A stretch of DNA of 64,000 bases from Salegentibacter sp. (GTDB taxonomy: Bacteria > Bacteroidota > Bacteroidia > Flavobacteriales > Flavobacteriaceae). Numbering within the stretch: the first letter of the stretch is position 1; every line of letters starts with the position of its first letter. The notes beneath the pieces are model-generated. The model saw only the letters and a program-made list of their open reading frames with translations, did not search any database and was not told the DNA's origin. Below are positions 18,935-27,728 of the stretch, piece by piece. The stretch spans positions 1,924,514-1,988,513 of the forward strand of contig CP051246.1 of NCBI GenBank assembly GCA_017795085.1, read 5' to 3'. A program made the position numbers and the translations under genes.

Positions 18935-19145
18935 AATACACAAATATTTTAAGCACCTCTCCCTCAGGGAGAGGCGGGATGAGGGCAAAATCACTACTTT
19001 TTAGCAAGAATACACTAAAGTTTTTATAAATGAAGTTGAGTGCGATTCCAGAATCAGCATTAAAAAACCTCCTAAGTCTTGAAGACCTGGGAGGTTTTTT
19101 AATAGATTAGCCCATCTCCATAATGGAGAGTCGGGGGTGAGGACT
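18935..19145. repeat. Cluster of degenerate hairpin repeats
   Basis: Three elements fill this spacer. A CCTCTCCCTCAGGGAGAGG hairpin (about 18956-18974) and a CTCCATAATGGAG element (about 19113-19125) belong to the same loose family as the one near 5.12 kb. Between them, AACCTCCTAAGTCTTG (19066-19081) and GACCTGGGAGGTTTT (19084-19098) form a hairpin that probably acts as a terminator. Confidence 0.55.
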
Positions 19146-19148
19146 CAT

Positions 19149-19586
19149 TTATTCCTCTTCCGACTTATCTTCAGGTTTGCTGTTTTCCTCTTCCTCTTTT
19201 TCAGTAAAATCGGTAAAACCGTTTTTGATTAAAAGATTATACCATTGAAAAAGTTTTTTCATATCGCTGGCATACACGCGATCTTCGTCATATTCCGGTA
19301 AAACCTCAGCAAAATAAGCTTCCAGTTCATTTTTTGAAGATTTATGGTTTATGGCTTCTCCTCCATCTTCCTTTTCATAAATTTTCTGAAAAATATCGCC
19401 CAGGGGTACTTCTTCTGTGTAGGTGTAAATGGCGATCTCGTTTAACAAACTTACGTTATGACGAATATTTACCACCATTTTCTTTCCATCAGGAATAGAT
19501 TTTACGATAAAGCCTCCTCGGCTTTGAGCAGTAAGTTCGTACAATCCCGGTTTTCCTGAAATGGATAATATTTTATCTAATCCCAT
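19149..19586 (-). CDS. DUF5606 domain protein
   Basis: 145 residues. The N-terminal LDKILSISGKPGLYELTAQSRGGFIVKSIPDGKKM and LLNEIAIYTYTEEVPLGDIF are the DUF5606 signature seen across Bacteroidota. The C-terminus is acidic. There is no signal peptide, so it is cytosolic. The function is unknown. The gene lies 144 bases downstream of def on the same strand, after ruvX and def; this order is often kept in Flavobacteriia, as far as I recall. The gap holds a copy of the TACTCGA repeat. Confidence 0.82.
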   Translation of the reverse strand: MGLDKILSISGKPGLYELTAQSRGGFIVKSIPDGKKMVVNIRHNVSLLNEIAIYTYTEEVPLGDIFQKIYEKEDGGEAINHKSSKNELEAYFAEVLPEYDEDRVYASDMKKLFQWYNLLIKNGFTDFTEKEEEENSKPEDKSEEE

Positions 19587-19596
19587 AGTATTTTTT

Positions 19597-19640
19597 TACT
19601 CGACAATCGAGATTTAAATGCTCCGGAGTCTGCTCCGGAA
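19597..19640. repeat. TACTCGA palindromic repeat, short copy
   Basis: CTCGACAATCGAG (19599-19611) followed by ATTTAAATGC and a CCGGAG...CTCCGG hairpin. It matches the palindromic end of the larger elements at 49.7, 52.8 and 60.4 kb, but the distal half is missing. Confidence 0.65.
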
Positions 19641-19730
19641 TTATTAATCGTTTTCCAATCCAAAACCTTTGTCTGGAGTTTTTTGATTTTGGCTGGCAAA
19701 TATCACTTTCCGAATGAAATTATCAAAACC

Positions 19731-20321
19731 TTATCTACCTTTTTTCGCTGCCGGAAAACGCATTTTATAATCAATCTTAATTTTCCCTTTAGAAATATTG
19801 GCCAATTTGCCTTTAATCAAGCGCTTTTTTAGGCTGGAAAGTTTATCTGTAAACAGAATTCCTTCAATATGATCGTATTCATGCTGAATAACCCGTGCTG
19901 CCAGACCTGAATAGGTTTCCCGGTGATTTTCAAAATTTTCATCCTGGTATTCTATGGTAATTACCGGTTTCCTGAAAACGTCTTCTCTAATTTCCGGAAT
20001 ACTCAGGCAGCCTTCGTTAAACGCCCATTCATCGCCTTCTTCTTCTACTATTTTAGGATTGATGAAAACCTTTTTCAGGTTTTTAAGTTGTTCCTTGTCA
20101 CTCTCTTCTAATTCTTCATCTTCGGCAAACGGACTGGGATCTATCATAAACATTCGCAAAGGCAAACCAACCTGAGGCGCAGCAAGCCCTACACCATAAG
20201 CGTTATACATGGTTTCCCACATATTATCTATAATTTCATCAAGCCTCGGATAATCTTCAGGAATATCTTTGCATTTTTTCCGAAGTACTGAATCTCCATA
20301 AGCTACTATTGGGTAAATCAT
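19731..20321 (-). CDS. def: Peptide deformylase
   Basis: 196 residues with all three zinc/iron motifs: GVGLAAPQ (43-50), EGCLS (103-107) and HEYDH (147-151, where HEFDH is more usual). It removes the formyl group from nascent proteins. It has the Bacteroidota-type insertion (about residues 62-82, acidic, FAEDEELEESDKE). It probably belongs to a ruvX-def-DUF5606 transcription unit, though a repeat-containing 196-base gap separates it from ruvX. Confidence 0.97.
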   Translation of the reverse strand: MIYPIVAYGDSVLRKKCKDIPEDYPRLDEIIDNMWETMYNAYGVGLAAPQVGLPLRMFMIDPSPFAEDEELEESDKEQLKNLKKVFINPKIVEEEGDEWAFNEGCLSIPEIREDVFRKPVITIEYQDENFENHRETYSGLAARVIQHEYDHIEGILFTDKLSSLKKRLIKGKLANISKGKIKIDYKMRFPAAKKGR

Positions 20322-20398
20322 TTTTAAATGTATATTTTATATTGAATATTCTATAATTCCTTATCACTATAAAACCAACTGAATGTCCGTACGCACCG

Positions 20399-20492
20399 GC
20401 ATCCCTGAACTTACTTCAGGGGCTCATTTATATATTACGAATTCTTAATATATGAGTATTAGATGCTGAATTTATTTCAGCATCTAATAACG
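20399..20492. repeat. Two-hairpin intergenic repeat, diverged copy
   Basis: CCCTGAACTTACTTCAGGGG (20403-20422) and AGATGCTGAA...TTCAGCATCT (about 20461-20485) form two hairpins with the same layout as the repeats at 11481 and 22894, but the ends differ. Confidence 0.6.
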
Positions 20493-20517
20493 GATAATCA
20501 GAAAAAAATTTCATCAT

Positions 20518-20925
20518 TCATTTATAAAGGTAATTCTGCAATATAATTGTAGCACTAATTTCATCAATTAAAGCCTTATCACGGCGTTTCTTTTTCTTGA
20601 GTCCGCTGTCTATCATAGTTTGAAAAGCCATTTTAGAAGTATAGCGCTCATCTACCCTTTCTACCGGCATTTCGGGGAATTTTTCATTAAATTCCTTTAA
20701 AAATTCAGCGATATAAACCTCACTTTCAGAAGGCGCATCATCCTTTTGTTTTGGTTCTCCCACCAGCATTTTCTCAACATTTTCTTCCCTGAAATATTTC
20801 TCAAGAAAAATCATTAACTCCCGGGTATTAACCGTAGTAAGCCCTGAAGCAATGAGTTGAAGCTCATCAGTAACTGCAATACCGGTACGTTTGGTACCAT
20901 AATCTAATGCTAAAATTCGTGCCAA
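20518..20925 (-). CDS. ruvX: RuvX/YqgF-type Holliday junction resolvase-like protein
   Basis: 135 residues with an RNase H-like fold. Catalytic acids are visible in ALDYGTKRTGIAVTDE (Asp8), in VDERYTS (Asp95 region) and in RRDKALIDEISA near the C-terminus. Members are needed for 16S rRNA 5' maturation and may resolve Holliday junctions. It is cytosolic. It has a well-formed promoter and is the first gene of a run with def and the DUF5606 gene. It is divergent from dapD. Confidence 0.94.
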   Translation of the reverse strand: MARILALDYGTKRTGIAVTDELQLIASGLTTVNTRELMIFLEKYFREENVEKMLVGEPKQKDDAPSESEVYIAEFLKEFNEKFPEMPVERVDERYTSKMAFQTMIDSGLKKKKRRDKALIDEISATIILQNYLYK

Positions 20926-20939
20926 ATTTTTAATTTTCG

Positions 20940-20972
20940 CAAAGGTAAGGTTTATAACCCATTACCGCCAAA
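20940..20972 (-). promoter_or_regulatory. Promoter of ruvX
   Basis: Minus strand: TTTG (20969-20972), 21-base spacer, then TACCTTTG (20940-20947), followed by the ruvX start about 14 bases on. It fits the Bacteroidota promoter TTTG-N-TAnnTTTG. Confidence 0.55.
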
Positions 20973-20989
20973 AATTACACTGAAGCCCT

Positions 20990-20997
20990 TATATTTG
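20990..20997 (+). promoter_or_regulatory. -10 element of dapD
   Basis: TATATTTG matches TAnnTTTG, 18 bases upstream of the ATG at 21016. It argues for that ATG rather than the upstream TTG inside the element. Confidence 0.45.
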
Positions 20998-21015
20998 CCA
21001 AAACTCAACTTTTTT

Positions 21016-21831
21016 ATGAATCACTTAGAAACGAAAATCAACGAAGCCTGGGAAAACCGGGACTTATTAAAAAATGAAGATACACAAGCTGCCGTTCGGG
21101 AAGTAATAGCACTTTTGGATGCAGGTGAATTACGTACCGCTGAGCCTACTGAAAACGGTTGGCAGGTAAACGAATGGGTAAAAAAAGGTGTAGTGCTGTA
21201 TTTTCCAATCCAAAAAATGGAGACCTTAGAAGCGGGAATTTTTGAATATCACGATAAAATTCCATTGAAAAGCGGCTATAAAGAAAAAGGAATTCGCGTG
21301 GTACCAAATGCCGTAGCAAGAAAAGGTGCTTACATTTCAAGCGGCGTAATTATGATGCCAAGTTATGTAAATATCGGGGCTTATGTAGATGAAGGTACTA
21401 TGGTAGATACCTGGGCCACTGTGGGAAGCTGTGCGCAAATTGGTAAAAATGTTCACCTTAGCGGTGGTGTTGGCATTGGTGGGGTTTTGGAACCACTACA
21501 AGCCTCTCCTGTTATTATTGAAGACAATGCATTTTTAGGTTCCAGAAGCATTGTAGTTGAAGGCGTAAAAGTTGAAAAAGAAGCGGTGCTTGGTGCCAAT
21601 GTGGTACTTACCGCCTCTACAAAAATTATTGATGTGACGGGAGATGAACCCAAAGAAATGAAAGGGATTGTACCTTCTCGCTCAGTAGTAATCCCGGGAA
21701 GTTATACCAAAAAATTCCCTGCGGGCGAGTACAATGTACCCTGCGCATTAATTATTGGAAAACGAAAAGAGTCTACCAACAAAAAGACTTCGCTTAACGA
21801 TGCCCTCAGAGAGTATAATGTAGCAGTATAA
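21016..21831 (+). CDS. dapD: 2,3,4,5-tetrahydropyridine-2,6-dicarboxylate N-succinyltransferase
   Basis: 271 residues from the ATG at 21016. An N-terminal helical domain is followed by a left-handed beta-helix of hexapeptide repeats (about residues 95-215: VIMMPSYVNIGAYVDEGTMVD, GKNVHLSGGVGIGGVLEPL). It transfers succinyl from succinyl-CoA to tetrahydrodipicolinate in the diaminopimelate/lysine pathway. The length is slightly below the E. coli enzyme but normal for Bacteroidota. It is a single gene with its own -10 and a strong terminator. Confidence 0.96.
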   Translation: MNHLETKINEAWENRDLLKNEDTQAAVREVIALLDAGELRTAEPTENGWQVNEWVKKGVVLYFPIQKMETLEAGIFEYHDKIPLKSGYKEKGIRVVPNAVARKGAYISSGVIMMPSYVNIGAYVDEGTMVDTWATVGSCAQIGKNVHLSGGVGIGGVLEPLQASPVIIEDNAFLGSRSIVVEGVKVEKEAVLGANVVLTASTKIIDVTGDEPKEMKGIVPSRSVVIPGSYTKKFPAGEYNVPCALIIGKRKESTNKKTSLNDALREYNVAV

Positions 21832-21895
21832 AAACCCCTGATCTCAATAGAAGAATTTTGAATATATTTTTCCTAAAGAATAACAGGCTGCTAGA

Positions 21896-21935
21896 AAAAA
21901 ACCGTCTAAAAAATATTTTTTAGACGGTTTTTTAC
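21896..21935 (+). terminator. Terminator after dapD
   Basis: AACCGTCTAAAAAA and TTTTTTAGACGG form a long hairpin followed by a T-run. The other 290 bases up to tsaC show no open frame, repeat or clear promoter that I can support. Confidence 0.85.
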
Positions 21936-22226
21936 AATATAAATTCTTGGATTTATGTATGTTATTTTTTCTTGTAAGAATAGAAAAAAATTGTTTTTAG
22001 GCTATACTGCACTTCTTTAGATCTTGTGTATGGCCTATTATTAAAGAAATTATGCATAAACCATCTGCTAAATGGAGTCAACGATAAAAACTTTGTGAAA
22101 ATATGCTGTTTTTAATGGATAATGCAGAATCTATTACGAAATTTGCAGAAATTCCCCGTAAGCTTGTTTTGAAGAAATTCATTTCACAAATTATGGTGAA
22201 AAATACAGTATACAAAAACCTACTCG

Positions 22227-22796
22227 ATGAGCGATTATAAACAAGAAATGCAAAACTGCCTGGAGACTTTAAAGCGTGGCGGACTCATACTCTATCCTAC
22301 CGATACGGTTTGGGGAATTGGCTGTGATGCCACCAATGCCGATGCGATAGATAAGGTTTACGCCCTTAAAGAACGTGCAGAAAGCAAGGCTCTAATTTGC
22401 CTGGTTTCTGATTTTAAAATGCTAAACCAGTTTGTGGAAGAAGTTCCCGAAGTGGCTTATGATATTCTAAAATATGCCCGCAAACCCACCACGGTTATCT
22501 ACGACCAACCCATTAGGATTGCCGAAAACCTGGTTGCCGAAGATAATTCCCTGGCCATACGCGTAACCAAAGACAAGTTTTGTAGTGAACTTACACGAAG
22601 GTTTAGAAAACCTATCGTTTCTACTTCTGCCAATTTTAGCGGCCAACCTACACCGGCATCGTTTGATCAAATAGATCCTGAAATTTTAAAAGCTGTAGAC
22701 TATGTGGTAAATTTGCAGCATTCAAAAAAATCAGGCAAACCCTCGGCTATTATTAAGTTAAGCAACGACGGGAAGGTGAAAGTGATTAGGAAATAA
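22227..22796 (+). CDS. tsaC: Threonylcarbamoyl-AMP synthase, YrdC/Sua5 domain
   Basis: 189 residues, one YrdC domain. KRGGLILYPTDTVWGIGCDATN, VYALKERAESKALICLVS and PIVSTSANFSGQPTP are the conserved ATP/threonine-binding segments. The enzyme makes threonylcarbamoyl-AMP for the t6A37 modification of tRNAs reading ANN codons. It lacks the C-terminal Sua5 domain, so it is of the TsaC type. It is monocistronic. Confidence 0.94.
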   Translation: MSDYKQEMQNCLETLKRGGLILYPTDTVWGIGCDATNADAIDKVYALKERAESKALICLVSDFKMLNQFVEEVPEVAYDILKYARKPTTVIYDQPIRIAENLVAEDNSLAIRVTKDKFCSELTRRFRKPIVSTSANFSGQPTPASFDQIDPEILKAVDYVVNLQHSKKSGKPSAIIKLSNDGKVKVIRK

Positions 22797-22893
22797 TTTG
22801 TTTTTTGTCGCGTATGTACTCAGAAATCAGATAGGTTTTAAAAACCTCTCAGGTCTGGGAAAAAATAAGGTTGAGTTTAATGAAAATTCTTTG

Positions 22894-22966
22894 ACGTCAA
22901 GCTGAACTTGTTTCAGCTTCTAATATTAATAAAAACTTAGATCCTGAAATAAATTCAGGATGACAT
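22894..22966. repeat. Two-hairpin intergenic repeat, copy 2 (inverted)
   Basis: Hairpins AGCTGAACTTGTTTCAGCT and TCCTGAAATAAATTCAGGA with ends ACGTCAAG and GGATGACAT. Read on the minus strand it aligns along its whole length with the copy at 11481-11558, allowing a few gaps in the centre. Confidence 0.8.
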
Positions 22967-23039
22967 CTTAATTTATTTCTAAGGATTTTAACCCTTAAAA
23001 TAGATCAATAATTAAGGGTATTAAAAGAAAATATCAATA

Positions 23040-24464
23040 GTGAAAAACTATAAAAACGCGCTAACGCACCCCATATTTAAAGTTATTTCAGAAGCTGCTG
23101 AAGAATTGCAGGTTGAAAGTTATGTAATTGGTGGTTTTGTTCGCGATTATATTTTAAAACGCGGTGAAGCTAAAGACATAGATATTGTAGCAGTTGGCAG
23201 TGGTATTCAACTTGCAAAAAAAGTGACTGAATTACTCCCGGGTAAACCCAAAGTAAAAGTTTTTAAAAATTTTGGCACCGCCATGTTGCGCTCCAATGAT
23301 ATAGAAATTGAGTTTGTGGGTGCCCGAAAAGAAAGTTATCGTCAGGATAGCCGTAAACCCATCGTGGAAGACGGTAGCCTGCAAGACGACCAAAATCGGC
23401 GGGATTTTACTATCAATGCGCTGGCTTTAAGTTTAAATGATAAAACCTTTGGAGATTTACTCGATCCTTTTGATGGCCTGACCGATTTAGAGAAAAAGGT
23501 CATCCGAACTCCTTTAGATCCCGATATCACCTATTCCGATGATCCGCTACGAATGCTTCGTGCGATTCGGTTTGCCACACAGCTTAATTTCAAAATTGAA
23601 AAGGAATCGCTAAAAGCTATCTCCCGGAATAACAAACGCATCAAAATCATTTCCAAAGAACGGATTACCGACGAATTGCATAAAATTATGCTCGCCGAAA
23701 CACCTTCAACCGGCTTTGCCCTTTTGCATAAAACCGGTTTATTGAAATTGATTTTACCCGAACTCACCGCCCTGGAAGGCATTGATGAGATTGAAGGCCA
23801 GCGTCATAAAGATAATTTTTGGCATACCCTGGAAGTAGTTGATAATATTTCAGAAAATACCGATGACCTTTGGCTTCGATGGGCGGCACTTTTACACGAT
23901 ATCGGGAAAGCACCTACCAAAAAATTTCATAAGAAAATAGGCTGGACCTTTCACGGGCACGAATTTGTAGGGGCAAAAATGGTTTTTAGGCTTTTTAAAC
24001 GCCTGCGAATGCCATTGAATGATAAAATGAAATACGTGCAAAAACTCGTATTGATGAGTTCACGGCCCATTGCTATTGTGGATAAAGATGTAACCGATTC
24101 GGCAGTACGCCGACTTATCTTTGACGCTGGTGAAGATATTGAAGACCTGATGATACTTTGTGAGGCCGATATAACCACCAAAAATCCGAAACGTTTTAGA
24201 AAATATCACAATAATTTTAAAGTGGTTCGCGAAAAGATGAAAGAAGTAGAAGAGCGCGACCAGGTTCGTAATTTTCAACCTCCGGTTAGTGGCGAAGAAA
24301 TTATGGAAACCTTTAATATAAAACCTTCCCGGGAAATCGGAATTATAAAAGAGACTATAAAAGAAGCTATTTTGGAAGGGGAAATTCCAAACGAGTACGA
24401 AGCCGCCAGGGAATTAATGCTAAAAAAAGGAAAAGAATTAGGATTGGAAGTTAGTACGCAGTAG
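23040..24464 (+). CDS. cca: CCA-adding-type tRNA nucleotidyltransferase with HD domain
   Basis: 474 residues, GTG start. A class II nucleotidyltransferase head has SYVIGGFVRDYILKRG and the metal-binding Asp pair in AKDIDIVAV. RRDFTINALAL and DDPLRMLRAIRFA follow. The HD domain (ALLHDIGKAPTKKF, HGHEFVGAKM) lies around residues 270-330. The family adds or repairs the 3' CCA of tRNAs; poly(A) polymerase or A-adding activity cannot be excluded by eye. It is cytosolic and follows a repeat-containing spacer. Confidence 0.93.
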   Translation: MKNYKNALTHPIFKVISEAAEELQVESYVIGGFVRDYILKRGEAKDIDIVAVGSGIQLAKKVTELLPGKPKVKVFKNFGTAMLRSNDIEIEFVGARKESYRQDSRKPIVEDGSLQDDQNRRDFTINALALSLNDKTFGDLLDPFDGLTDLEKKVIRTPLDPDITYSDDPLRMLRAIRFATQLNFKIEKESLKAISRNNKRIKIISKERITDELHKIMLAETPSTGFALLHKTGLLKLILPELTALEGIDEIEGQRHKDNFWHTLEVVDNISENTDDLWLRWAALLHDIGKAPTKKFHKKIGWTFHGHEFVGAKMVFRLFKRLRMPLNDKMKYVQKLVLMSSRPIAIVDKDVTDSAVRRLIFDAGEDIEDLMILCEADITTKNPKRFRKYHNNFKVVREKMKEVEERDQVRNFQPPVSGEEIMETFNIKPSREIGIIKETIKEAILEGEIPNEYEAARELMLKKGKELGLEVSTQ

Positions 24465-24574
24465 GCAATGGCAGTTTGAAGTAAAAGCCCTTCTCTAACC
24501 CTTCGCAAAGGGACGGGAAGTTTAAAAATTAATGTGTTGAAACCTCCTAAAAACAGGAACTTTAAACCCTGAAA

Positions 24575-25597
24575 ATGTATAGAAAATCGGTTAAAATATC
24601 GTTAGTATTAGTGTACCTGGTAATTATTGCAGGGGCTGTGGTTCGAATGACCGGCTCGGGTATGGGATGTCCCGACTGGCCAAAATGTTTTGGTTATTAT
24701 ATTCCGCCAACTGAAGAAAGTGAATTGCAGTTTCAGCCCAACCGGGAGTATGAAAAAGGCCAGGTTATTATTGTTGACAAAAGCCTGAAAGTTGCAGTTT
24801 CAGACTTTACTTCCGACGTGAATTATTCCGAGGCAAACTGGGAAACCTACACCAAGCACGATTATGCCATTTTTAATCCGGCACATACCTGGGTAGAATA
24901 TATAAATAGATTAGCAGGAGCTTTGGCCGGTTTTGCCGTCTTGGCAATGGCGGTACTTTCCATAGGCTGGTGGACAAGAAAAAAACGCGTCACCCTGCTT
25001 TCGTGGCTTAGCGTATTTTTAATGGGATTTCAGGCCTGGCTGGGTGCCACGGTGGTTTATTCGGTTTTATCGCCGGTTAAAATTACCATGCATATGGTAA
25101 TGGCCCTGGTTATTGTAGCTTTACTGATTTATTTATTATTTATTTCCGACAAAAAAAAGCCCCATCAAACTTATCATCCGGGATTTAAAAACTTAATGAT
25201 TTTAGCCGTGGGACTTACTTTAATCCAGGTGATTTTAGGAACCCAGGTAAGGCAATTTGTAGATGAACAAATTAAAGCACTTGGTGAAGCAAAAGATTTA
25301 TGGCTTGCCACTCCTGATTTTAAATTTTATGTACATCGTTCATTTTCGATTTTGGTTTTTCTTATTAATGCTATGCTATGGTGGCGTAACCGAAAAATCA
25401 AACTTGGGTTTAATAAAACAAACTGGGTTATGAGCTTACTCCTCCTGGAAATAATAACAGGAATTGCCATGTTTAATTTCGATTTCCCATTTTTATCGCA
25501 ACCCCTACATTTAGTTATCGCTTCGGTTTTGTTTGGGGTACAATTTTATTTGTTAATGGAAACGGCACGCGCTTCCAAAACGTTTAAAACTTCGTAG
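24575..25597 (+). CDS. ctaA: Haem A synthase, CtaA/COX15 type
   Basis: 340 residues with about eight membrane helices. Signature segments are RMTGSGMGCPDWPKCFGYYIPP in the first loop, NPAHTWVEYINRLAGALAGF (haem-ligand His), ITMHMVMALVI, FYVHRSFSILV and SQPLHLVIASVLFGVQFYL. The extended first periplasmic loop is typical of Bacteroidota COX15. It converts haem O to haem A for cytochrome oxidase in the inner membrane. No ctaB or oxidase genes lie nearby. A pRiA4b-type gene follows after 24 bases. Confidence 0.93.
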   Translation: MYRKSVKISLVLVYLVIIAGAVVRMTGSGMGCPDWPKCFGYYIPPTEESELQFQPNREYEKGQVIIVDKSLKVAVSDFTSDVNYSEANWETYTKHDYAIFNPAHTWVEYINRLAGALAGFAVLAMAVLSIGWWTRKKRVTLLSWLSVFLMGFQAWLGATVVYSVLSPVKITMHMVMALVIVALLIYLLFISDKKKPHQTYHPGFKNLMILAVGLTLIQVILGTQVRQFVDEQIKALGEAKDLWLATPDFKFYVHRSFSILVFLINAMLWWRNRKIKLGFNKTNWVMSLLLLEIITGIAMFNFDFPFLSQPLHLVIASVLFGVQFYLLMETARASKTFKTS

Positions 25598-25621
25598 CTT
25601 TGTAGCTCAAATTTAACAGTT

Positions 25622-26128
25622 ATGGTTTACCGATTTAGAATTATTCTCGATGCTGAAGAAGATGTTTTTAGAGATATCGAAATGCTGAAAGACAGCACCT
25701 TAGAAGATTTACATAACACTATTGTACAATCTTTTGGATTTGATGGCACTGAAATGGCTTCGTTTTACTTAAGCGATGAAGACTGGAACCAGGGAGAAGA
25801 GTTTTCACAATTTGATATGGGCGGCGAGGTTCGCCTGATGAATGAAACCAGCTTGGATAGTATTTTGGATAAGGATAATACCAAAATCATTTATGTATAT
25901 GATTTTCTTAACATGTGGACTTTCCTTATTGAATTGGGCGATATTGCTGAAGTTGAACCTGGACGTGATTATCCAAATCTTATGTTTGTTCATGGTCAGC
26001 TGCCAGACTCAGCTCCCGATAAGGATTTTGTAGGTGAAGAAGAAGAATCAACTTCTGAGGACATTTTTGACCAGGGATTCAATACCAATGATTACGACGA
26101 TTTTTCATTTGATGAAAACTGGAATTAA
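25622..26128 (+). CDS. pRiA4b ORF-3-like family protein
   Basis: 168 residues. The N-terminal half (YRFRIILDAEEDVFRDIEMLKDSTLEDLHNTIVQSFGFDGTEMASFYLSDE) fits the plasmid pRiA4b ORF-3-like / IS1096 TnpR-like domain, a ubiquitin-like fold. The C-terminal 40 residues are very acidic. The function is unknown. In Bacteroidota such genes occur as chromosomal single genes, so the name does not imply mobility here. It is probably cotranscribed with ctaA. Confidence 0.8.
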   Translation: MVYRFRIILDAEEDVFRDIEMLKDSTLEDLHNTIVQSFGFDGTEMASFYLSDEDWNQGEEFSQFDMGGEVRLMNETSLDSILDKDNTKIIYVYDFLNMWTFLIELGDIAEVEPGRDYPNLMFVHGQLPDSAPDKDFVGEEEESTSEDIFDQGFNTNDYDDFSFDENWN

Positions 26129-26387
26129 TTCCAAAGGAATTATCCCGAGCTTGTTTCAGGATTTTAGGTATTTAATGAATTTTTCCTGAAATTTAAAATT
26201 ATACACGTCATAATAATCGGGAGAAGTAATCTCAAATTTAGTTACTAATAATTTACAGATTGCTTCGTACCTATCATTAACGAATACTTTTTTAAAATTT
26301 AAACGGTTCAACAACAAAAAATAGATTTCCGCCTTTACTGAAATAAATTCAGCACAGGCTGCGGAAATGACATAAGACTTACTATTT

Positions 26388-27446
26388 ATGATCAACCTTT
26401 TTAATGCTCAAATTGAATCCCTGTCTATTCACCGGGTGGGGAATAAAAGTCGTAATGAAAATATATTTTTATCGGCTGCACCTTATCAATTAAACGATGA
26501 AATCACCCCGCTTATCAAAGAATATTTCCTGAAACCTTTTCGGGAAAAAGAAGAGAATTATTTCAAATTTGATCACGAAACCGATTTGGAATTCAATGAA
26601 CTATACAATTTGGCCAATGCCATTTTTGAAAATCCCGAGCAGGTTCATGAATTTTCAAAAAAAATAACCACGCTACTTTTTGAACAATCTTCACATCCGC
26701 ATATTAAAAGCGGTGAAGTTTATGTGGTTTATTTTGAAAATATGCAGATTGACAACGAAAAAGTACCTGCTATTGGTATCTTTAAATCAGAATTAAAACA
26801 CGATTTCCTTCAGTTTGAAGAAAAAGGAAGTATTCTGGAAATGATTGTTCAGCAGGGAATAAACCTCAATAAACTTGACAAAGGCGCGCTTATTTTTAAT
26901 AAAATGCGGGAAGATGGCTATAAAATCCTTTCGGTAGATTCTAATAAATACGATACTAAGTACTGGCTTGAAAACTTCCTTGGAGTAGATGTGATGCGCG
27001 ATGAAAATTACAACACCAAGAGTTACCTGAATTTCTGTAAAAATTTTGCAAAAGACGTGGTTTTACCTGCTGAAGATAAAAAAGAGGAGGTAATGTTTAT
27101 GAATCGGAGTATGGACTACTTTGCCAAAAATGATGATTTTGAAGAGAGTAACTTCCTGAATTCGGTAATAGACAACCCCGATTTAATTCCTGAATTCCAG
27201 CATTATAAAACCGAGAAAGCCCCAAAATATAAGGTTGAAGACCTTACTAATTTTCCTATCGCCAATAAAGCAGTGACCGATGCGCGTAAGAAAATAAAAA
27301 GTATCATTAATCTGGATACCAATATTCAGATTAAAATGGATTTTGTAAACGCAGAATCGGCCGATAAATTTGTAGAAAAAGGCTGGGACGAAGAAAAACA
27401 AATGTATTATTACCTGGTTTATTTTAATAAAGAAGAAAAAAGCTAA
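26388..27446 (+). CDS. Nucleoid-associated protein, NdpA/YejK type
   Basis: 352 residues. The N-terminal INLFNAQIESLSIHRVGNKSRNENIFLSAAPY, the central SGEVYVVYFENMQIDNEKVPAIGIFKSELKHDFL and the following DKGALIFNK match the NA37/YejK family. E. coli YejK binds DNA and topoisomerases. It is cytosolic and probably nucleoid-associated. The gene stands alone, with a repeat-bearing spacer in front and another behind it. The Bacteroidota members are distant from YejK, so a direct role transfer is uncertain. Confidence 0.82.
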   Translation: MINLFNAQIESLSIHRVGNKSRNENIFLSAAPYQLNDEITPLIKEYFLKPFREKEENYFKFDHETDLEFNELYNLANAIFENPEQVHEFSKKITTLLFEQSSHPHIKSGEVYVVYFENMQIDNEKVPAIGIFKSELKHDFLQFEEKGSILEMIVQQGINLNKLDKGALIFNKMREDGYKILSVDSNKYDTKYWLENFLGVDVMRDENYNTKSYLNFCKNFAKDVVLPAEDKKEEVMFMNRSMDYFAKNDDFEESNFLNSVIDNPDLIPEFQHYKTEKAPKYKVEDLTNFPIANKAVTDARKKIKSIINLDTNIQIKMDFVNAESADKFVEKGWDEEKQMYYYLVYFNKEEKS

Positions 27447-27476
27447 CTTTCTGTGTTTTGAAAATTGCTAAAAACA

Positions 27477-27570
27477 ACAAGCTCGGGGCAAGCTCACGAG
27501 GTATGTATCGGAAAAATTTTTCTCGGTCGAGACAAGTCTCGGGATATTAGAACCACTGGTGGGGATAAAA
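27477..27570. repeat. TACTCGA-family repeat, distal-end copy
   Basis: GCTCGGGGCAAGCTCACGAG followed by GTATGTATCGGAAAA and a TCTCGG...GTCTCGG segment. It matches the non-palindromic end of the elements at 49.7 and 52.8 kb read in reverse, and is closest to the copy at 34774. Confidence 0.6.
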
Positions 27571-27602
27571 ACTGACAACTATAAAGGTATAGAAAATATT
27601 AA

Positions 27603-27728
27603 GTAGCAAAACTTTTACAAAGAGCCTATTGTACTTATGTTACAGTTCACCCTAAGATGTATCAGGATGAAAACAATACCGAGGTAGAACTTATAGACAA
27701 AGAAGAATATGAATCAAAGCTCAATGTT
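27603..27728 (+). pseudogene. Gene fragment ahead of the AlkX-type gene
   Basis: An open frame after a TAA (27600-27602) reads VAKLLQRAYCTYVTVHPKM and then YQDENNTEVELIDKEEYES before running out of frame into the next gene. The composition looks like true protein, but there is no credible start and the end overlaps the AlkX-type start. I read it as the remnant of a displaced gene; the family is not recognised. An ATG at 27657 gives a 61-residue frame, but most of it shadows the next gene. Confidence 0.3.

Noticed and set aside
25622..26128. Mobile-element origin suggested by the pRiA4b/IS1096 family name
   Set aside because: No inverted repeats, transposase or target duplication is nearby; the domain is common in chromosomal Bacteroidota genes.
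26156..26395. 79-codon minus-strand frame in the spacer before the YejK-like gene
   Set aside because: Its N-terminal part translates a CTGAAATAAATTCAG-type repeat and it overlaps the start of the real gene. The C-terminal half looks faintly protein-like, but there is no family, start signal or context to support it.
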